In this document: one piece after another, positions 1-8,374 of the stretch
Layout of the letters: the number at the start of each line of letters is the position of its first letter
Position numbering within the stretch: the stretch's first letter is position 1
Virus record (IMG/VR): IMGVR_UViG_3300046804_003209
Coordinates: 1 to 39,240 of that record
Direction: 5' to 3' (one strand)
Length of the DNA: 39,240 nucleotides
Source of the DNA: a virus
Position numbers and translations under genes: made by a program
The notes under the pieces: generated by a model
Told to the model about the DNA's origin: nothing
Database searches by the model: none
Seen by the model: only the letters and a program-made list of their open reading frames with translations

Positions 1-468
1 ATGGCAAGCAGCTTTACAATTTTTAGATTCTTTAACGTAGCTGGTAATAATGGTGAGTTTGGTCAGATTGGAAATGCTACTCATCTTGTTCGGATAGCTG
101 CTCAGACTGCTGCAGGTAAAAGATCACACATTACAATCAACGGAACAGATTGGGATACAATAGATGGAACATGCGTAAGAGATTATGTTCATGTTAGTGA
201 TCTAGTAGACGGTATTGTTAAAGCAGTAGATAAGCCAAGTAATAAACCATATGAGTGCATTGGTACTGGAAACAACTATTCTGTAAGACAAGTAATAAAT
301 ACTATGAAGAAAGTATCAGGTATTGACTTTAAAGTAATTGAAGGACCTAGACGTGATGGTGATGTACCATCAATTACAGTTCCTAATGGATTGATATCTG
401 ATTATATAAAATGTGAAAAGACTTTAGAAGATATGTGTTTGAGTGCTTATAAGATTGAGCTGAGATGA
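1..468 (+). CDS. galE: UDP-glucose 4-epimerase, C-terminal part (cut by window edge)
   Basis: C-terminal half of a GalE-type extended short-chain dehydrogenase, which interconverts UDP-glucose and UDP-galactose. The RFFNVAG segment and the GTCVRDYVHVSDL segment are the substrate-binding signatures of GalE. The family is about 330 residues long; only 155 are present, and the NAD-binding Rossmann half and the YxxxK catalytic motif are missing. The ATG at base 1 is therefore almost certainly an internal Met of a gene that starts left of the window, not a true start. Its stop overlaps the next start (ATGA at 465), so it is translationally coupled to the nucleosidase. It probably feeds the sugar genes downstream. 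Confidence 0.88.
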   Translation: MASSFTIFRFFNVAGNNGEFGQIGNATHLVRIAAQTAAGKRSHITINGTDWDTIDGTCVRDYVHVSDLVDGIVKAVDKPSNKPYECIGTGNNYSVRQVINTMKKVSGIDFKVIEGPRRDGDVPSITVPNGLISDYIKCEKTLEDMCLSAYKIELR

Positions 469-992
469 TTTATATTCTGGTAGCATTAGAGAATGAATTT
501 CCAATAAAATTAGACACCAATCAATACTCAGTAATTTATACTGGTGTAGGAAAGATCAATGCTACAATTCATGCTATTGGTGCATGTCTAGATCCTTTTT
601 GTACTAAAGTAATAAATTATGGAACAGCTGGTGCTTTGAATAAAAATATTATTGGACAGCTAATTAATGTTGGTACAATTTATCAAAGAGATATGGATGC
701 AAGACCATTAGCGGAGCTTGGAGTAACACCATTTGAAGAAGATGGTGGTCCAATATATGTTAGTGATAGTTTATTCACTTTAAGTACTGGTGATAATTTT
801 GTTAAACAAATTCCAGAATTAGTAACAGATGCTGTTGATATGGAAGCATATGCAATAGCAAAGATATGTAAGAGAATGAATAAACCTTTTCAATGTTACA
901 AATACTTGACAGACTTTGCAGACGAGAACTCAGCAATTCATTGGCAAGAAAATGTAAACAAGGGTATAGATAAATTTTTAGATATTCTATGA
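465..992 (+). CDS. Purine nucleosidase/phosphorylase-superfamily protein (MTA/SAH nucleosidase-like)
   Basis: A 175-residue protein of the nucleoside phosphorylase/MTAN superfamily. Visible hallmarks are TGVGKINA near residue 26, NYGTAGAL near 50, the VDMEAYAIAK substrate-binding motif near 125 and a late TDFAD segment whose Asp fits the catalytic acid. It is shorter than bacterial MTA/SAH nucleosidases (about 230 residues), having lost part of the central region. Enzymes of this group split methylthioadenosine or S-adenosylhomocysteine, the by-products of polyamine synthesis and methylation. The window also encodes SpeD and several methyltransferases, so a recycling role is plausible but inferred. 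Another purine nucleoside could be the substrate. Confidence 0.72.
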   Translation: MIYILVALENEFPIKLDTNQYSVIYTGVGKINATIHAIGACLDPFCTKVINYGTAGALNKNIIGQLINVGTIYQRDMDARPLAELGVTPFEEDGGPIYVSDSLFTLSTGDNFVKQIPELVTDAVDMEAYAIAKICKRMNKPFQCYKYLTDFADENSAIHWQENVNKGIDKFLDIL

Positions 993-1008
993 TAAGTGAG
1001 ATTTTGTT

Positions 1009-1404
1009 ATGGCTATGAAATTTACAAATCCAAATTCAACAGTTATACAACAAGCTAGTCCTCCTAAGTCTGAAGAACCAAAAGACTCTGGTTTTGAACC
1101 TGCTACCGTTGTAACACCTACTCCTCCTGCTAGACAAACTCCAATTTCACAACCTGTACAAAGAGAAATTGGTCGTAGGAAAGAAATGGTTAACCATCCA
1201 GAACACTATGGTGGTAAAGATAATCCCTATGAGGCTATTAAGGTTATTAGAGCATGGAACCTCAGCTTCTCGTTAGGTAATGTTATTAAATATGTTTCTC
1301 GTGCAGGTAAGAAAGATCCATTGAAACGTTTAGAGGATCTTCATAAAGCTATGTGGTATTTGCAAGAAGAGATAGCAAGCGAATACGAAAAGAGTATTAA
1401 GTAA
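1009..1404 (+). CDS. DUF3310 (SaV-like) phage protein with Pro-rich N-terminus
   Basis: The C-terminal 75 residues match the phage family DUF3310. They contain VNHPEHYGG, then YEAIKVIRAW, NVIKYVSRAGKK and LEDLHKAMWYL. The family is common in phages next to nucleotide-metabolism genes and resembles all-alpha NTP pyrophosphatase-like helices, but its biochemical role is not settled. The first 55 residues are a low-complexity Pro/Thr/Gln-rich tail absent from the minimal family and probably disordered. It starts 16 bases after the nucleosidase stop and ends just before a tRNA gene. Confidence 0.8.
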   Translation: MAMKFTNPNSTVIQQASPPKSEEPKDSGFEPATVVTPTPPARQTPISQPVQREIGRRKEMVNHPEHYGGKDNPYEAIKVIRAWNLSFSLGNVIKYVSRAGKKDPLKRLEDLHKAMWYLQEEIASEYEKSIK

Positions 1405-1407
1405 TTA

Positions 1408-1497
1408 GGAGAGTTGGCTGAGTGGCCTAAAGCACTCGTTTGCTAAATGAGCGAACCTTAACCGGTTCCGTGGGTTCGAATCCCACACTCTCCGCCA
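1408..1497 (+). tRNA. tRNA-Ser(GCT)
   Basis: A complete class II tRNA with encoded CCA. The acceptor stem pairs 1408-1414 with 1487-1493, followed by discriminator G and CCA. The anticodon arm is CTCGT, loop TTGCTAA, ATGAG, giving anticodon GCT for AGC/AGT codons. A long variable arm (GAACC, loop TTAA then CC, GGTTC) is typical of serine tRNAs. The T arm is TGGG, TTCGAATC, CCAC. It lies in the 110-base gap between the DUF3310 gene and a glycosyltransferase and probably supports AT-rich phage codon use. Confidence 0.95.
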
Positions 1498-1514
1498 TTA
1501 ATTATGAGGTAGTT

Positions 1515-2228
1515 ATGATTACAGTTGTTGTTCCTACGATGTGGAAATACAAACCATTCATTAGGTTTGTTGAAGATATGACAGAGGTATCTTCTATTGG
1601 TGAAATTATTATTATTGATAATGATTCAGCTGCTATGCCTAACGATCCAATATTTTCTCATCCTAAAGTTAATTGCATTTCATATGGAAAGAACATATAT
1701 GTTAATCCAGCTTGGAATATAGGAACAAGACTTGCTAAGCATGAAAACATTTGTTTGCTTAATGATGATGTAATTGTAGATCTTAAATTATTCAGCAGAA
1801 TGGATAAATTCTTACAACCTGGTATTGGTGTTTGTGGAATATGTCCTGGGCTTCAACAAGAGTTTGGTCATATTCCAATTACATCTGGTGAGATTGATCT
1901 TGTTCATAGTCCAATGCCATACAATCCCAGAATACATTTTGGCATGGGTACATTGATGTTTTATCCCAAGTCAGAATATATTCCAATTATTGATGGTTTA
2001 GATTTATACTGGGGTGACAACTACATATACGATACGTTATACTACAAACTTAATAGAAACTACCAAATTGTAAATACTTTCTACCATACACCATATGCTG
2101 TGACGACCTCAACGATTGCCAACTCTGGTGAGATTTTGTCACGAGAACATCAAGTGTACAACAGAGAAATGCCAAATATTTTAGAACAAATTCGTGTGGA
2201 AAATGTTTATCGCACTGGACTTAATTAA
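1515..2228 (+). CDS. Glycosyltransferase family 2-like protein
   Basis: A 237-residue GT-A fold glycosyltransferase. It opens with the MITVVVPT beta strand, continues with EIIIIDNDS, the nucleotide-sugar pocket, and CLLNDDV, which corresponds to the metal-binding DxD-like site of family 2. A later WGDNYIYDTLYY segment fits the acceptor/catalytic region. The open frame extends back to 1440, but that part lies inside tRNA-Ser. The start at 1515 has a good ribosome site (GAGGT, 1506-1510) and begins exactly at the expected first strand. Acceptor and donor sugar cannot be read from the sequence. Confidence 0.78.
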   Translation: MITVVVPTMWKYKPFIRFVEDMTEVSSIGEIIIIDNDSAAMPNDPIFSHPKVNCISYGKNIYVNPAWNIGTRLAKHENICLLNDDVIVDLKLFSRMDKFLQPGIGVCGICPGLQQEFGHIPITSGEIDLVHSPMPYNPRIHFGMGTLMFYPKSEYIPIIDGLDLYWGDNYIYDTLYYKLNRNYQIVNTFYHTPYAVTTSTIANSGEILSREHQVYNREMPNILEQIRVENVYRTGLN

Positions 2229-2250
2229 TGTTTTGTGCTAATATAATTAA

Positions 2251-2541
2251 ATGGAAAACAAATTAGAAATTCACATTAAACGTCTGTGGTTGGCATATCG
2301 TGCCTACCACCGAGCATCTGTACGTAATGGTTCAGACGAGCTGGAATATGCTGACGCCTGTACTAATAACTTTCTAGATTATCTTCGTAAATGTACAAAA
2401 GAAGGTGATTCTGTTTATGACTGGGGTGACTGGTCAGGAGCAATTGAGAATCAAATTCGAGTTATTATGGGATTTATAGAAATATACGATAAACCAATCA
2501 AGCGTGATAAGATTACAAATAAAACTCGCTGGTCACTCTAA
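2251..2541 (+). CDS. Hypothetical small protein
   Basis: A 96-residue protein of no recognised family. It is helical, with a Tyr/Arg-rich first segment (WLAYRAYHRA), an acidic middle, an aromatic GDSVYDWGDWSGAI stretch and a basic C-terminus. No signal peptide or membrane helix is visible. There is no clear Shine-Dalgarno sequence before the ATG, which sits four bases after a TATAAT hexamer, so the start is less certain. It lies between a glycosyltransferase and guaC and shares their codon style. Confidence 0.6.
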   Translation: MENKLEIHIKRLWLAYRAYHRASVRNGSDELEYADACTNNFLDYLRKCTKEGDSVYDWGDWSGAIENQIRVIMGFIEIYDKPIKRDKITNKTRWSL

Positions 2542-2559
2542 GGAGAATAAAGCAGAACA

Positions 2560-3678
2560 ATGCGTATCGATAACGACATCAAACTTGACTTTAAAGACGT
2601 TCTGTTAAGACCTAAACGTAGTACACTTACTTCTAGAAAAACAGTATCACTAGAACGTGAATATACTTTCCGCAATAGTCAACGTAACTATTGCGGAGTT
2701 CCTATTATTGCTGCTAACATGGACGGTGTTGGTACTCGTCGTATGGCAGTCGAGTTATCTAACTTCAATATGTTTACTTGTCTTGTTAAACATTATGCAG
2801 GTGAAGAACTAGTTGAGTTCTTTCATGATGCTTCTATAATTGATCAAGAAGTACAAGATCATACTGCAATGAGTGTTGGTATCAGTGAAGATGATTTAGA
2901 AAAGCTTCAGTTTGTTAACAATCACTGTAGTAAGTTAAAGTATGTTTGTGTTGATGTTGCAAACGGGTATACAGAACGTTTCATAGATGTAGTCAAACAT
3001 ATTCGTGATAATTATCCTTTACTTACAATCATTGCAGGTAATGTTGTAACAGGTGACATAACAGAGGAGCTGATCCTTGCTGGAGCTGATATCGTTAAAG
3101 TGGGCATTGGTCCTGGTTCTGTTTGCACTACCCGTATTAAAACAGGTGTTGGTTATCCGCAACTCTCAGCGGTTATCGAGTGCGCAGACGCTGCTCATGG
3201 ACTTGGTGGGCATATCATTGCTGATGGTGGTTGTACTTCTCCTGGCGATGTTGCTAAAGCATTTGCAGCTGGTGCTGACTTTGTAATGCTTGGTGGTATG
3301 CTTGCTGGTCACGATGAAGGTGGTGGAGATATTGTTACTAAGTACTTAAGCACCGGTGAATGGTCGTATGATCGTGATTGGGATACTTACAAACCAATTA
3401 CAGAAGAAAAGAAATTTGTTAAGTTCTATGGAATGAGTTCTAAGGCTGCCAATGACAAACACTTTGGTGGTCTTAAGGATTACCGATCTTCAGAAGGAAG
3501 AGAGGTACTCGTACCGTATAAAGGAAAAGCATCCGATACAGTACGAGATATTTTAGGTGGTTTGAGGTCTGCGTGCACCTACGTAGGAGCCTCAAAGTTG
3601 AAATACCTCAGCAAGTGTACAACATTTGTTAGAGTAACTCAGCAATATAATAATGTATTTGAAAGGAATACTATATGA
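2560..3678 (+). CDS. guaC: GMP reductase
   Basis: A 372-residue homologue of bacterial GMP reductase, which converts GMP to IMP and ammonia using NADPH. The N-terminus ([16 protein letters not shown]), the [10 protein letters not shown] segment, the [11 protein letters not shown] loop with catalytic Cys189, [11 protein letters not shown], the phosphate-binding IADGGC segment, the [10 protein letters not shown] loop and the [15 protein letters not shown] end all match the GuaC family closely. It lacks the CBS domains of IMP dehydrogenase, and the start resembles E. coli GuaC, so it is a reductase and not a dehydrogenase. It is about 25 residues longer than E. coli GuaC (extension in the [15 protein letters not shown] region). 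The stop overlaps the following transporter gene start (ATGA). Confidence 0.93.
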   Translation: MRIDNDIKLDFKDVLLRPKRSTLTSRKTVSLEREYTFRNSQRNYCGVPIIAANMDGVGTRRMAVELSNFNMFTCLVKHYAGEELVEFFHDASIIDQEVQDHTAMSVGISEDDLEKLQFVNNHCSKLKYVCVDVANGYTERFIDVVKHIRDNYPLLTIIAGNVVTGDITEELILAGADIVKVGIGPGSVCTTRIKTGVGYPQLSAVIECADAAHGLGGHIIADGGCTSPGDVAKAFAAGADFVMLGGMLAGHDEGGGDIVTKYLSTGEWSYDRDWDTYKPITEEKKFVKFYGMSSKAANDKHFGGLKDYRSSEGREVLVPYKGKASDTVRDILGGLRSACTYVGASKLKYLSKCTTFVRVTQQYNNVFERNTI

Positions 3679-4253
3679 TTAATTTTTCAGAAGTAAATAA
3701 AAATCTAGCATTGAAATTAATGCTTGTCCATGTTTTCATTATTGCACTATCTAATTACATTGTTCAATTTCCATTAGAAATTTTTGGAATTAAAGCAGCA
3801 TGGGCAATGTTTACATTCCCACTCGTTCTTGTTGCTACTGACTTGACAGTACGTCTCACTAATAAGCATCAAGCTCGAGCAGTTGTTGCATTAGCATTCA
3901 TTCCTGCAGTTATTGCTAGTGGTTTGATTTCTGAATGGCGTATTGGTTTCGCTTCTGCATTTGCCTATCTTGTAGGTCAATTGTTTGACGTAACAATCTT
4001 CCAACGCATACGTGAAAAGTTTACTGTATGGTGGGCAGCTCCATTTGCTGCAAGCATTATCTCTAACATTGTTGACACATATGTGTTCTTTGGTACTGCT
4101 TTCCATAATGGTAGCAATGAGTACATGGCAGCTAACTGGCTTGCAGTTGCTAATGCTGACGTAGTATTCAAGATCATTGTAAGCCTTGCTATCATTCTTC
4201 CAACTTATGGTGTTCTTTTGAACTACTTACAAAAGCGTGTTCAACAAGACTAA
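3675..4253 (+). CDS. yhhQ: YhhQ-family 7-deazaguanine precursor (preQ0/preQ1) transporter
   Basis: A 192-residue integral membrane protein with about six hydrophobic segments, matching the YhhQ/QueT-like (VUT) family that imports queuosine precursors. Family signatures are SNYIVQFP in the first helix, the WAMFTFP segment, [27 protein letters not shown] and the end [11 protein letters not shown]. It is slightly shorter than E. coli YhhQ (221 residues). It overlaps guaC by four bases and is followed by a strong terminator, so the two form one transcription unit. Phages use such transporters either for tRNA queuosine or to supply 7-deazaguanine bases for DNA modification; no DpdA or Que enzymes are in this window to decide. 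Confidence 0.87.
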   Translation: MINFSEVNKNLALKLMLVHVFIIALSNYIVQFPLEIFGIKAAWAMFTFPLVLVATDLTVRLTNKHQARAVVALAFIPAVIASGLISEWRIGFASAFAYLVGQLFDVTIFQRIREKFTVWWAAPFAASIISNIVDTYVFFGTAFHNGSNEYMAANWLAVANADVVFKIIVSLAIILPTYGVLLNYLQKRVQQD

Positions 4254-4267
4254 TAAATAATACCGGC

Positions 4268-4297
4268 AGGGGGTGCTTTCTGCACCCCCTTTTTTTA
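4268..4297 (+). terminator. Intrinsic terminator after yhhQ
   Basis: A perfect stem of A-GGGGG-TGC and GCA-CCCCC-T with loop TTTCT, followed by a run of T residues to about 4297. It lies 15 bases after the yhhQ stop and ends the guaC-yhhQ unit. The next gene starts only 14 bases after the T run. Confidence 0.93.
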
Positions 4298-4310
4298 TTA
4301 TGAGGATGTG

Positions 4311-5045
4311 ATGGGCGTAGATATTTCAGTTCTTAATTTTATTGCAGGCCACAAACAATTTGTTAAAGGTAACACCTTACAAATTGGTAGACAGGGTTTA
4401 CATTATGCTGGTTCTTGGGCAGATAGATCAGGAAGAAAAGCTCAAATAAGTAATAAAATTTTATCTGACCATGGTATAACATTTACAGCAGAGCAGACTG
4501 TAGATGGTGGTGATGGTCATACTGAAAAGCTATTTAAAATGTTGGGTGCAGATACTGTCGATACTATTGACTATTCACCTTACGAAAATTGCTCAATTGT
4601 TCATGATTTAAATCTTCCAATCGATACTAAGTATCATAACAGCTTTGATTATATTTTAGATGCTGGTACAATTGAACACATTTATGATGTTAAGACAGTT
4701 ATAGATAATTATAAAAACATACTAAGAGTTGATGGTGTAATTGCTATCCTCACTGTATGTAATAATTTTGCTGGACATGGGTTTTATCAATTTAGTCCAG
4801 AATTTTTCAGAACAATATTTTCTAGACAAGCTGGATTTGAAACTATTAGTTTAGATCTTTATGAGTTAACATCTGATGAGTCGTTTGAAGCTTATCAGGT
4901 TTCAGAACCTAGAAAAGGTGATCGCCAAGAATTTCAAACATCTCAGTTCCCCCACTACATTGCATTTGCTGCTAAAAAGATTGAACACATTGACACTACA
5001 AACTTCCAACAAAGTGACTATCTCAAGGCATGGGGTCAACTATGA
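4311..5045 (+). CDS. Class I SAM-dependent methyltransferase
   Basis: A 244-residue protein with a degenerate Rossmann methyltransferase core. Visible parts are DTIDYSPYE (acidic loop after strand 2), FDYILDAGTIEHIYD (motif post II, as in Methyltransf_11 proteins) and RVDGVIAILTVCNNF (strand 5). The canonical first glycine loop is weak (TVDGGDGHTE). I use the ATG at 4311, with ribosome site GAGGA (4302-4306), and not the GTG three bases upstream. The substrate is unknown, probably a sugar or glycan given the neighbours. The stop overlaps the next start (ATGA at 5042). Confidence 0.7.
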   Translation: MGVDISVLNFIAGHKQFVKGNTLQIGRQGLHYAGSWADRSGRKAQISNKILSDHGITFTAEQTVDGGDGHTEKLFKMLGADTVDTIDYSPYENCSIVHDLNLPIDTKYHNSFDYILDAGTIEHIYDVKTVIDNYKNILRVDGVIAILTVCNNFAGHGFYQFSPEFFRTIFSRQAGFETISLDLYELTSDESFEAYQVSEPRKGDRQEFQTSQFPHYIAFAAKKIEHIDTTNFQQSDYLKAWGQL

Positions 5046-5866
5046 ATAATCTAGTTATTGGATCTATTACATCAAATTTAAATTGGGATCAATGTAAGCT
5101 GTGGGTTAACTCGTTGAACCAATCTGGTTATAAAGGTGATAAGTTAATTGTCATATTTGGTGATAATCAAGAACTGGAACAAAAGTTTCAACAAAATAAT
5201 TTTGAAGTTGTTTCCTTAAGATATTTGGAACAACATGAGCACGTATGTGTTGTAAGGTTTTTTGTTTACTATGCAATCCTAAAAGATAGATTAGACAAAT
5301 ATAATTTTGTTTTAGCAACTGATGTCATGGATGTTATCTTTCAGAAAGATCCTTTTGAATTCTTAAATCGTTCTGGACATTATATTATTGCATCATCAGA
5401 AAACATCAAATATAAAGATGAGATGTGGGGTGCCAATAATGTAAGAACGGCATTTGGTGATGATGGTTATGATAGAGTAGAAGACAGATCAATATACAAT
5501 GCTGGTGTGATGGCTGGACCAATTAAATATATGGTTGACCTTTACTTTTTAGCTAGTAAGATGTGTGAAGGTCTCCCACAACAAGTTCCAGGTGGTGGTG
5601 GGTCAGACCAAGCAGCTTATAACTTAATACTTTCTACAAAACCATTTATAGATATTACTAATTTTATTGGCCATGATTCAGGTTGGGCTTGTCAAGTTGG
5701 TACAGTAGCAGATCCATACAAAGACTACAGTAAAGTTAATATAGATCCCAATCCAACTTTTGTAGATGGTACAGCAAAAACATCAACAGGTGTTGACTAT
5801 TTTATTGTTCACCAATATAATCGTAATCCTGTATGGAAGCGTGCTATAGAAGAAAAATATAAATGA
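5042..5866 (+). CDS. Glycosyltransferase-like protein (GT-A fold)
   Basis: A 274-residue protein with GT-A features. These are an N-terminal strand and helix (NLVIGSITSN), the RFFVYYAIL helix, then FVLATDVMDVIFQKDPF, where DVMD is a DxD-type metal site, and GGSDQAAYN, which resembles the conserved acceptor/catalytic segment of GT8-like enzymes. The ATG at 5042 overlaps the preceding stop; an in-frame ATG at 5030 is less likely. It belongs to the translationally coupled glycan block. Donor and acceptor are not readable. Confidence 0.68.
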   Translation: MNNLVIGSITSNLNWDQCKLWVNSLNQSGYKGDKLIVIFGDNQELEQKFQQNNFEVVSLRYLEQHEHVCVVRFFVYYAILKDRLDKYNFVLATDVMDVIFQKDPFEFLNRSGHYIIASSENIKYKDEMWGANNVRTAFGDDGYDRVEDRSIYNAGVMAGPIKYMVDLYFLASKMCEGLPQQVPGGGGSDQAAYNLILSTKPFIDITNFIGHDSGWACQVGTVADPYKDYSKVNIDPNPTFVDGTAKTSTGVDYFIVHQYNRNPVWKRAIEEKYK

Positions 5867-6630
5867 AACAAAGTTTAATCTTTAGTGCTGTTGGTATACC
5901 TATTGAGTTTTATCCAGAAGCATATGATTCTGATAACCATTGGAGGTACACTAAGCCTGAGCGTTTATATGAAACTGTTCTCTACAGATATAACAATCTA
6001 GATGTTGAACCAAACACGTATGATTATATTAGTTGGAACAATACAGGCTTTAAATGGCAAATAGCTTATAAATTCTTGCAAGAGTTTGATTGGACTGACT
6101 ATGAATATGTTGGTTTCTTCGATGATGATTTAATAACTGATATTAATAATATTAACAGAGCTATCAAGACTGCTTATGATAAACGTGTTAAGCTTTTTCA
6201 ATTGTCTACATATAGAGGGTCTGAAAGTTCTCATGGTATCCTTCATCAACGTGAAGATCTAGAATATTCAATTACTGGTTTTATCGAGGGTATGTGTAAC
6301 TTTGTACACACCTCATGTATTCCTACTTTATTGAAGCTATGGGATCTACACGATTTCAAGAGTGGGTATGGTTTTGATGTCATACTCACTAAAGTTCTAA
6401 AAGAAAAGGCTATGGTAGTTCATAGCAGTTCTGTTTACCATCCACCAGCTTCTTTCAAAGGTTACACTCCATCATACTATAAGGTAGATGAAGCTAACAG
6501 AGAGATGCATCATATATTTCAAAATGTTTATCCTGACTTTATGATGAAACAATATAATGAATATGTTTTGCCATTGTTTGGAATAGACTACTCAGTTTAC
6601 GAAGAAGTGAAAAGGATTACAAATGACTAA
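5863..6630 (+). CDS. Putative glycosyltransferase (DUF707-like)
   Basis: A 255-residue protein with a YEYVGFFDDDLI segment (near residue 80) that fits a DDD metal-binding site after a hydrophobic strand, and a later GYGFDVILTKVL segment with downstream VVHSSSVYHP. This pattern of acidic cluster, GFD motif and terminal His is that of DUF707-like glycosyltransferases; the family assignment is tentative. Start and stop both overlap neighbours (ATGA at 5863, eight-base overlap at the end), so it is co-translated with them. Confidence 0.6.
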   Translation: MKQSLIFSAVGIPIEFYPEAYDSDNHWRYTKPERLYETVLYRYNNLDVEPNTYDYISWNNTGFKWQIAYKFLQEFDWTDYEYVGFFDDDLITDINNINRAIKTAYDKRVKLFQLSTYRGSESSHGILHQREDLEYSITGFIEGMCNFVHTSCIPTLLKLWDLHDFKSGYGFDVILTKVLKEKAMVVHSSSVYHPPASFKGYTPSYYKVDEANREMHHIFQNVYPDFMMKQYNEYVLPLFGIDYSVYEEVKRITND

Positions 6631-7264
6631 AGATACATCTCATCTTGGAGGACACTATAACTTTACATCCATGTTTTTAGATGAATTGGATTTCATTAAG
6701 AACAAATATAATATCAAGAGTATGTTAGATATAGGTTGTGGTCTTGGTGGTATGGTTGAGTTTGCAAACTATATCGATATCTACAGCATTGGTGTTGATG
6801 GTGATAGCACTCTTGGTCAAAAACCATATGTAAAATATCATGACTTTAATGAAGGTCAATTGGAGTTGGATGAGAAGTTTGATCTTGTATATTCAATAGA
6901 ATTTTTAGAACACGTCTACGAACAATATATGCCTAATTACATGCCTTTGTTCCAAAAAGCTAATTATGTTTTTGTTTCATGTGCAACACCAGGACAGGGT
7001 GGATATCATCATGTAAATGAACAATATAGAGATTATTGGATTGAGAAATTCGATGCGTATAATTTTTCATACGATCAAAATACTGTTGAAGAAATTATTG
7101 AAATAAGTAAAAATAAAGACTTCATGAAAAAGAATATGATGTTTTTTATTAACAACGAACCACATAAAAATATAGAATATAAAAAACCATTTGAAATAGA
7201 GAACATAGATAATATTATTCATGGAAGCATTTCTGAGTTTGTCAGACGTGGTGGAAAGGTTTAA
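6623..7264 (+). CDS. Class I SAM-dependent methyltransferase
   Basis: A 213-residue methyltransferase. MLDIGCGLGG is the SAM-binding motif I, IGVDGD the acidic motif after strand 2, FDLVYSIEFLEHV the post-II motif and YVFVSCATPGQGGYHHVN the region after strand 4/5. The His pair and NEQYRDYWIEKF segment resemble methyltransferases of glycan clusters. It overlaps the upstream glycosyltransferase by eight bases and is followed ten bases later by the radical SAM gene. The target is unknown. Confidence 0.83.
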   Translation: MTKDTSHLGGHYNFTSMFLDELDFIKNKYNIKSMLDIGCGLGGMVEFANYIDIYSIGVDGDSTLGQKPYVKYHDFNEGQLELDEKFDLVYSIEFLEHVYEQYMPNYMPLFQKANYVFVSCATPGQGGYHHVNEQYRDYWIEKFDAYNFSYDQNTVEEIIEISKNKDFMKKNMMFFINNEPHKNIEYKKPFEIENIDNIIHGSISEFVRRGGKV

Positions 7265-7274
7265 GGGGAACAAC

Positions 7275-8363
7275 ATGCACGAGATGGAAACCAAAGTTCA
7301 AGGTAGAAGCTATACAAGTAATCATGTTAAGCTTCTCAAGCATATGGATAGGCTTTCTATTATCCAAAAAGGGGGACGACCAAAGCCAGTAATGTTTCAT
7401 ATGTCACCTTGCAATCCTTGCAACTTGACTTGCTCTTTCTGCTGCTTTGCAAATCGCAACTTGAAGGAAATGCTTACTAAGGAACAAATGATCAAAGCTG
7501 TTGATCAGTTTGCAGAACTTGGTGTTCTTGGTATGGAATTCACAGGTGGTGGTGAGCCTACACTTCACCCTGATCTTAACTTTATGATTGATTACATTCA
7601 TGCTAAAGGAATTAAGATTGGTATTGTTACCAACGGTTCTCGTCTAAAGAAGATTAAGAACTGGGATAAGGTATCATGGGTACGTCTTGGTATGTACGGA
7701 TTTGATGAAGGCTATGATTATGATCTTTCTGTGTTTGAAGGTCTTACTAACATTGAAATCTCAGCTGCATATGTGTGGGATGGTGCATTAGAGACGTCTA
7801 CCAATCCTAACATTACTGGACAATGGACAGAATCAAATAGCGAACTTGCAGGTAAGAAGATTCTTGCAAAGAATACCTATAAGGAAGAAAACTTTATTCG
7901 TATGCTTAAGTGGGTAGAAGAGAAGAAGATACCTTGCCGCATTGCATTTAATGCTATCAAGGATCCAAAGGAAACTGCTAAGGACATTGAAAAGATTCGT
8001 GGCATTCTTAACAACTTCGAAGCAGAGAATGGTCCATTAAAGTTTGCATTCCTTTCAGACTTTAACTTTAAAGGTACTCGTCGTAACGATAACTGCTACA
8101 TGCATATGGTTAAGCCTTGCGTGTTTACTGATGGTAATGTTTATGTTTGCCCATCAGCAGAACTTGCACCTGAGAATGGTTACCACGTTAATGCTGAGTT
8201 TAAGATTGCAGACATTGATGGTATCTTAGATTACTATAACTCAATTGATGGTGATATTAGTACAAAGCGTAGACATCATGCTTGCTCATTCTGTAAGTAT
8301 GCTCTTCAAAACGAACTTATTGATGACATCGTAACAGAAACAAGACACAACGAATTTGCTTAA
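7275..8363 (+). CDS. Radical SAM/SPASM-domain enzyme
   Basis: A 362-residue radical SAM protein. The iron-sulphur motif CxxxCxxC is C49-N-L-T-C53-S-F-C56, preceded by extra cysteines at 46 and followed by C57. FTGGGEPT is the SAM-binding GGE motif and IGIVTNGS a core strand. The C-terminal third holds a SPASM/Twitch-like cysteine set (VKPCVF, VYVCPS, C337-S-F-C340) for auxiliary clusters. The start at 7275 has AGGGG at 7264-7268; upstream in-frame ATG 7221 lies inside the previous gene. Such enzymes modify peptides, sugars or cofactors; the glycan context favours a sugar or lipid intermediate but this is a guess. It is not QueE-like in length or motif spacing. Confidence 0.85.
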   Translation: MHEMETKVQGRSYTSNHVKLLKHMDRLSIIQKGGRPKPVMFHMSPCNPCNLTCSFCCFANRNLKEMLTKEQMIKAVDQFAELGVLGMEFTGGGEPTLHPDLNFMIDYIHAKGIKIGIVTNGSRLKKIKNWDKVSWVRLGMYGFDEGYDYDLSVFEGLTNIEISAAYVWDGALETSTNPNITGQWTESNSELAGKKILAKNTYKEENFIRMLKWVEEKKIPCRIAFNAIKDPKETAKDIEKIRGILNNFEAENGPLKFAFLSDFNFKGTRRNDNCYMHMVKPCVFTDGNVYVCPSAELAPENGYHVNAEFKIADIDGILDYYNSIDGDISTKRRHHACSFCKYALQNELIDDIVTETRHNEFA

Positions 8364-8374
8364 GGATTTTTATT

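Noticed and set aside
1440-1514. Upstream extension of the glycosyltransferase frame beginning at 1440
   Set aside because: These bases lie within tRNA-Ser and its flank. The start at 1515 has a ribosome site and begins at the expected first strand.
2242-2247. TATAAT before the 2251 gene
   Set aside because: It is four bases from the ATG and has no suitable -35, so it would give a leaderless message; probably chance in AT-rich DNA.
4252-4259. AATAAATA octamer as a late promoter
   Set aside because: The strong terminator at 4268-4297 follows directly, so any transcript would stop at once.
7275-8363. Radical SAM protein as QueE (queuosine pathway), suggested by nearby yhhQ
   Set aside because: The protein is 362 residues with SPASM-like C-terminal cysteines and TGGGEP, and sits in the glycan block; QueE is shorter and lacks these.
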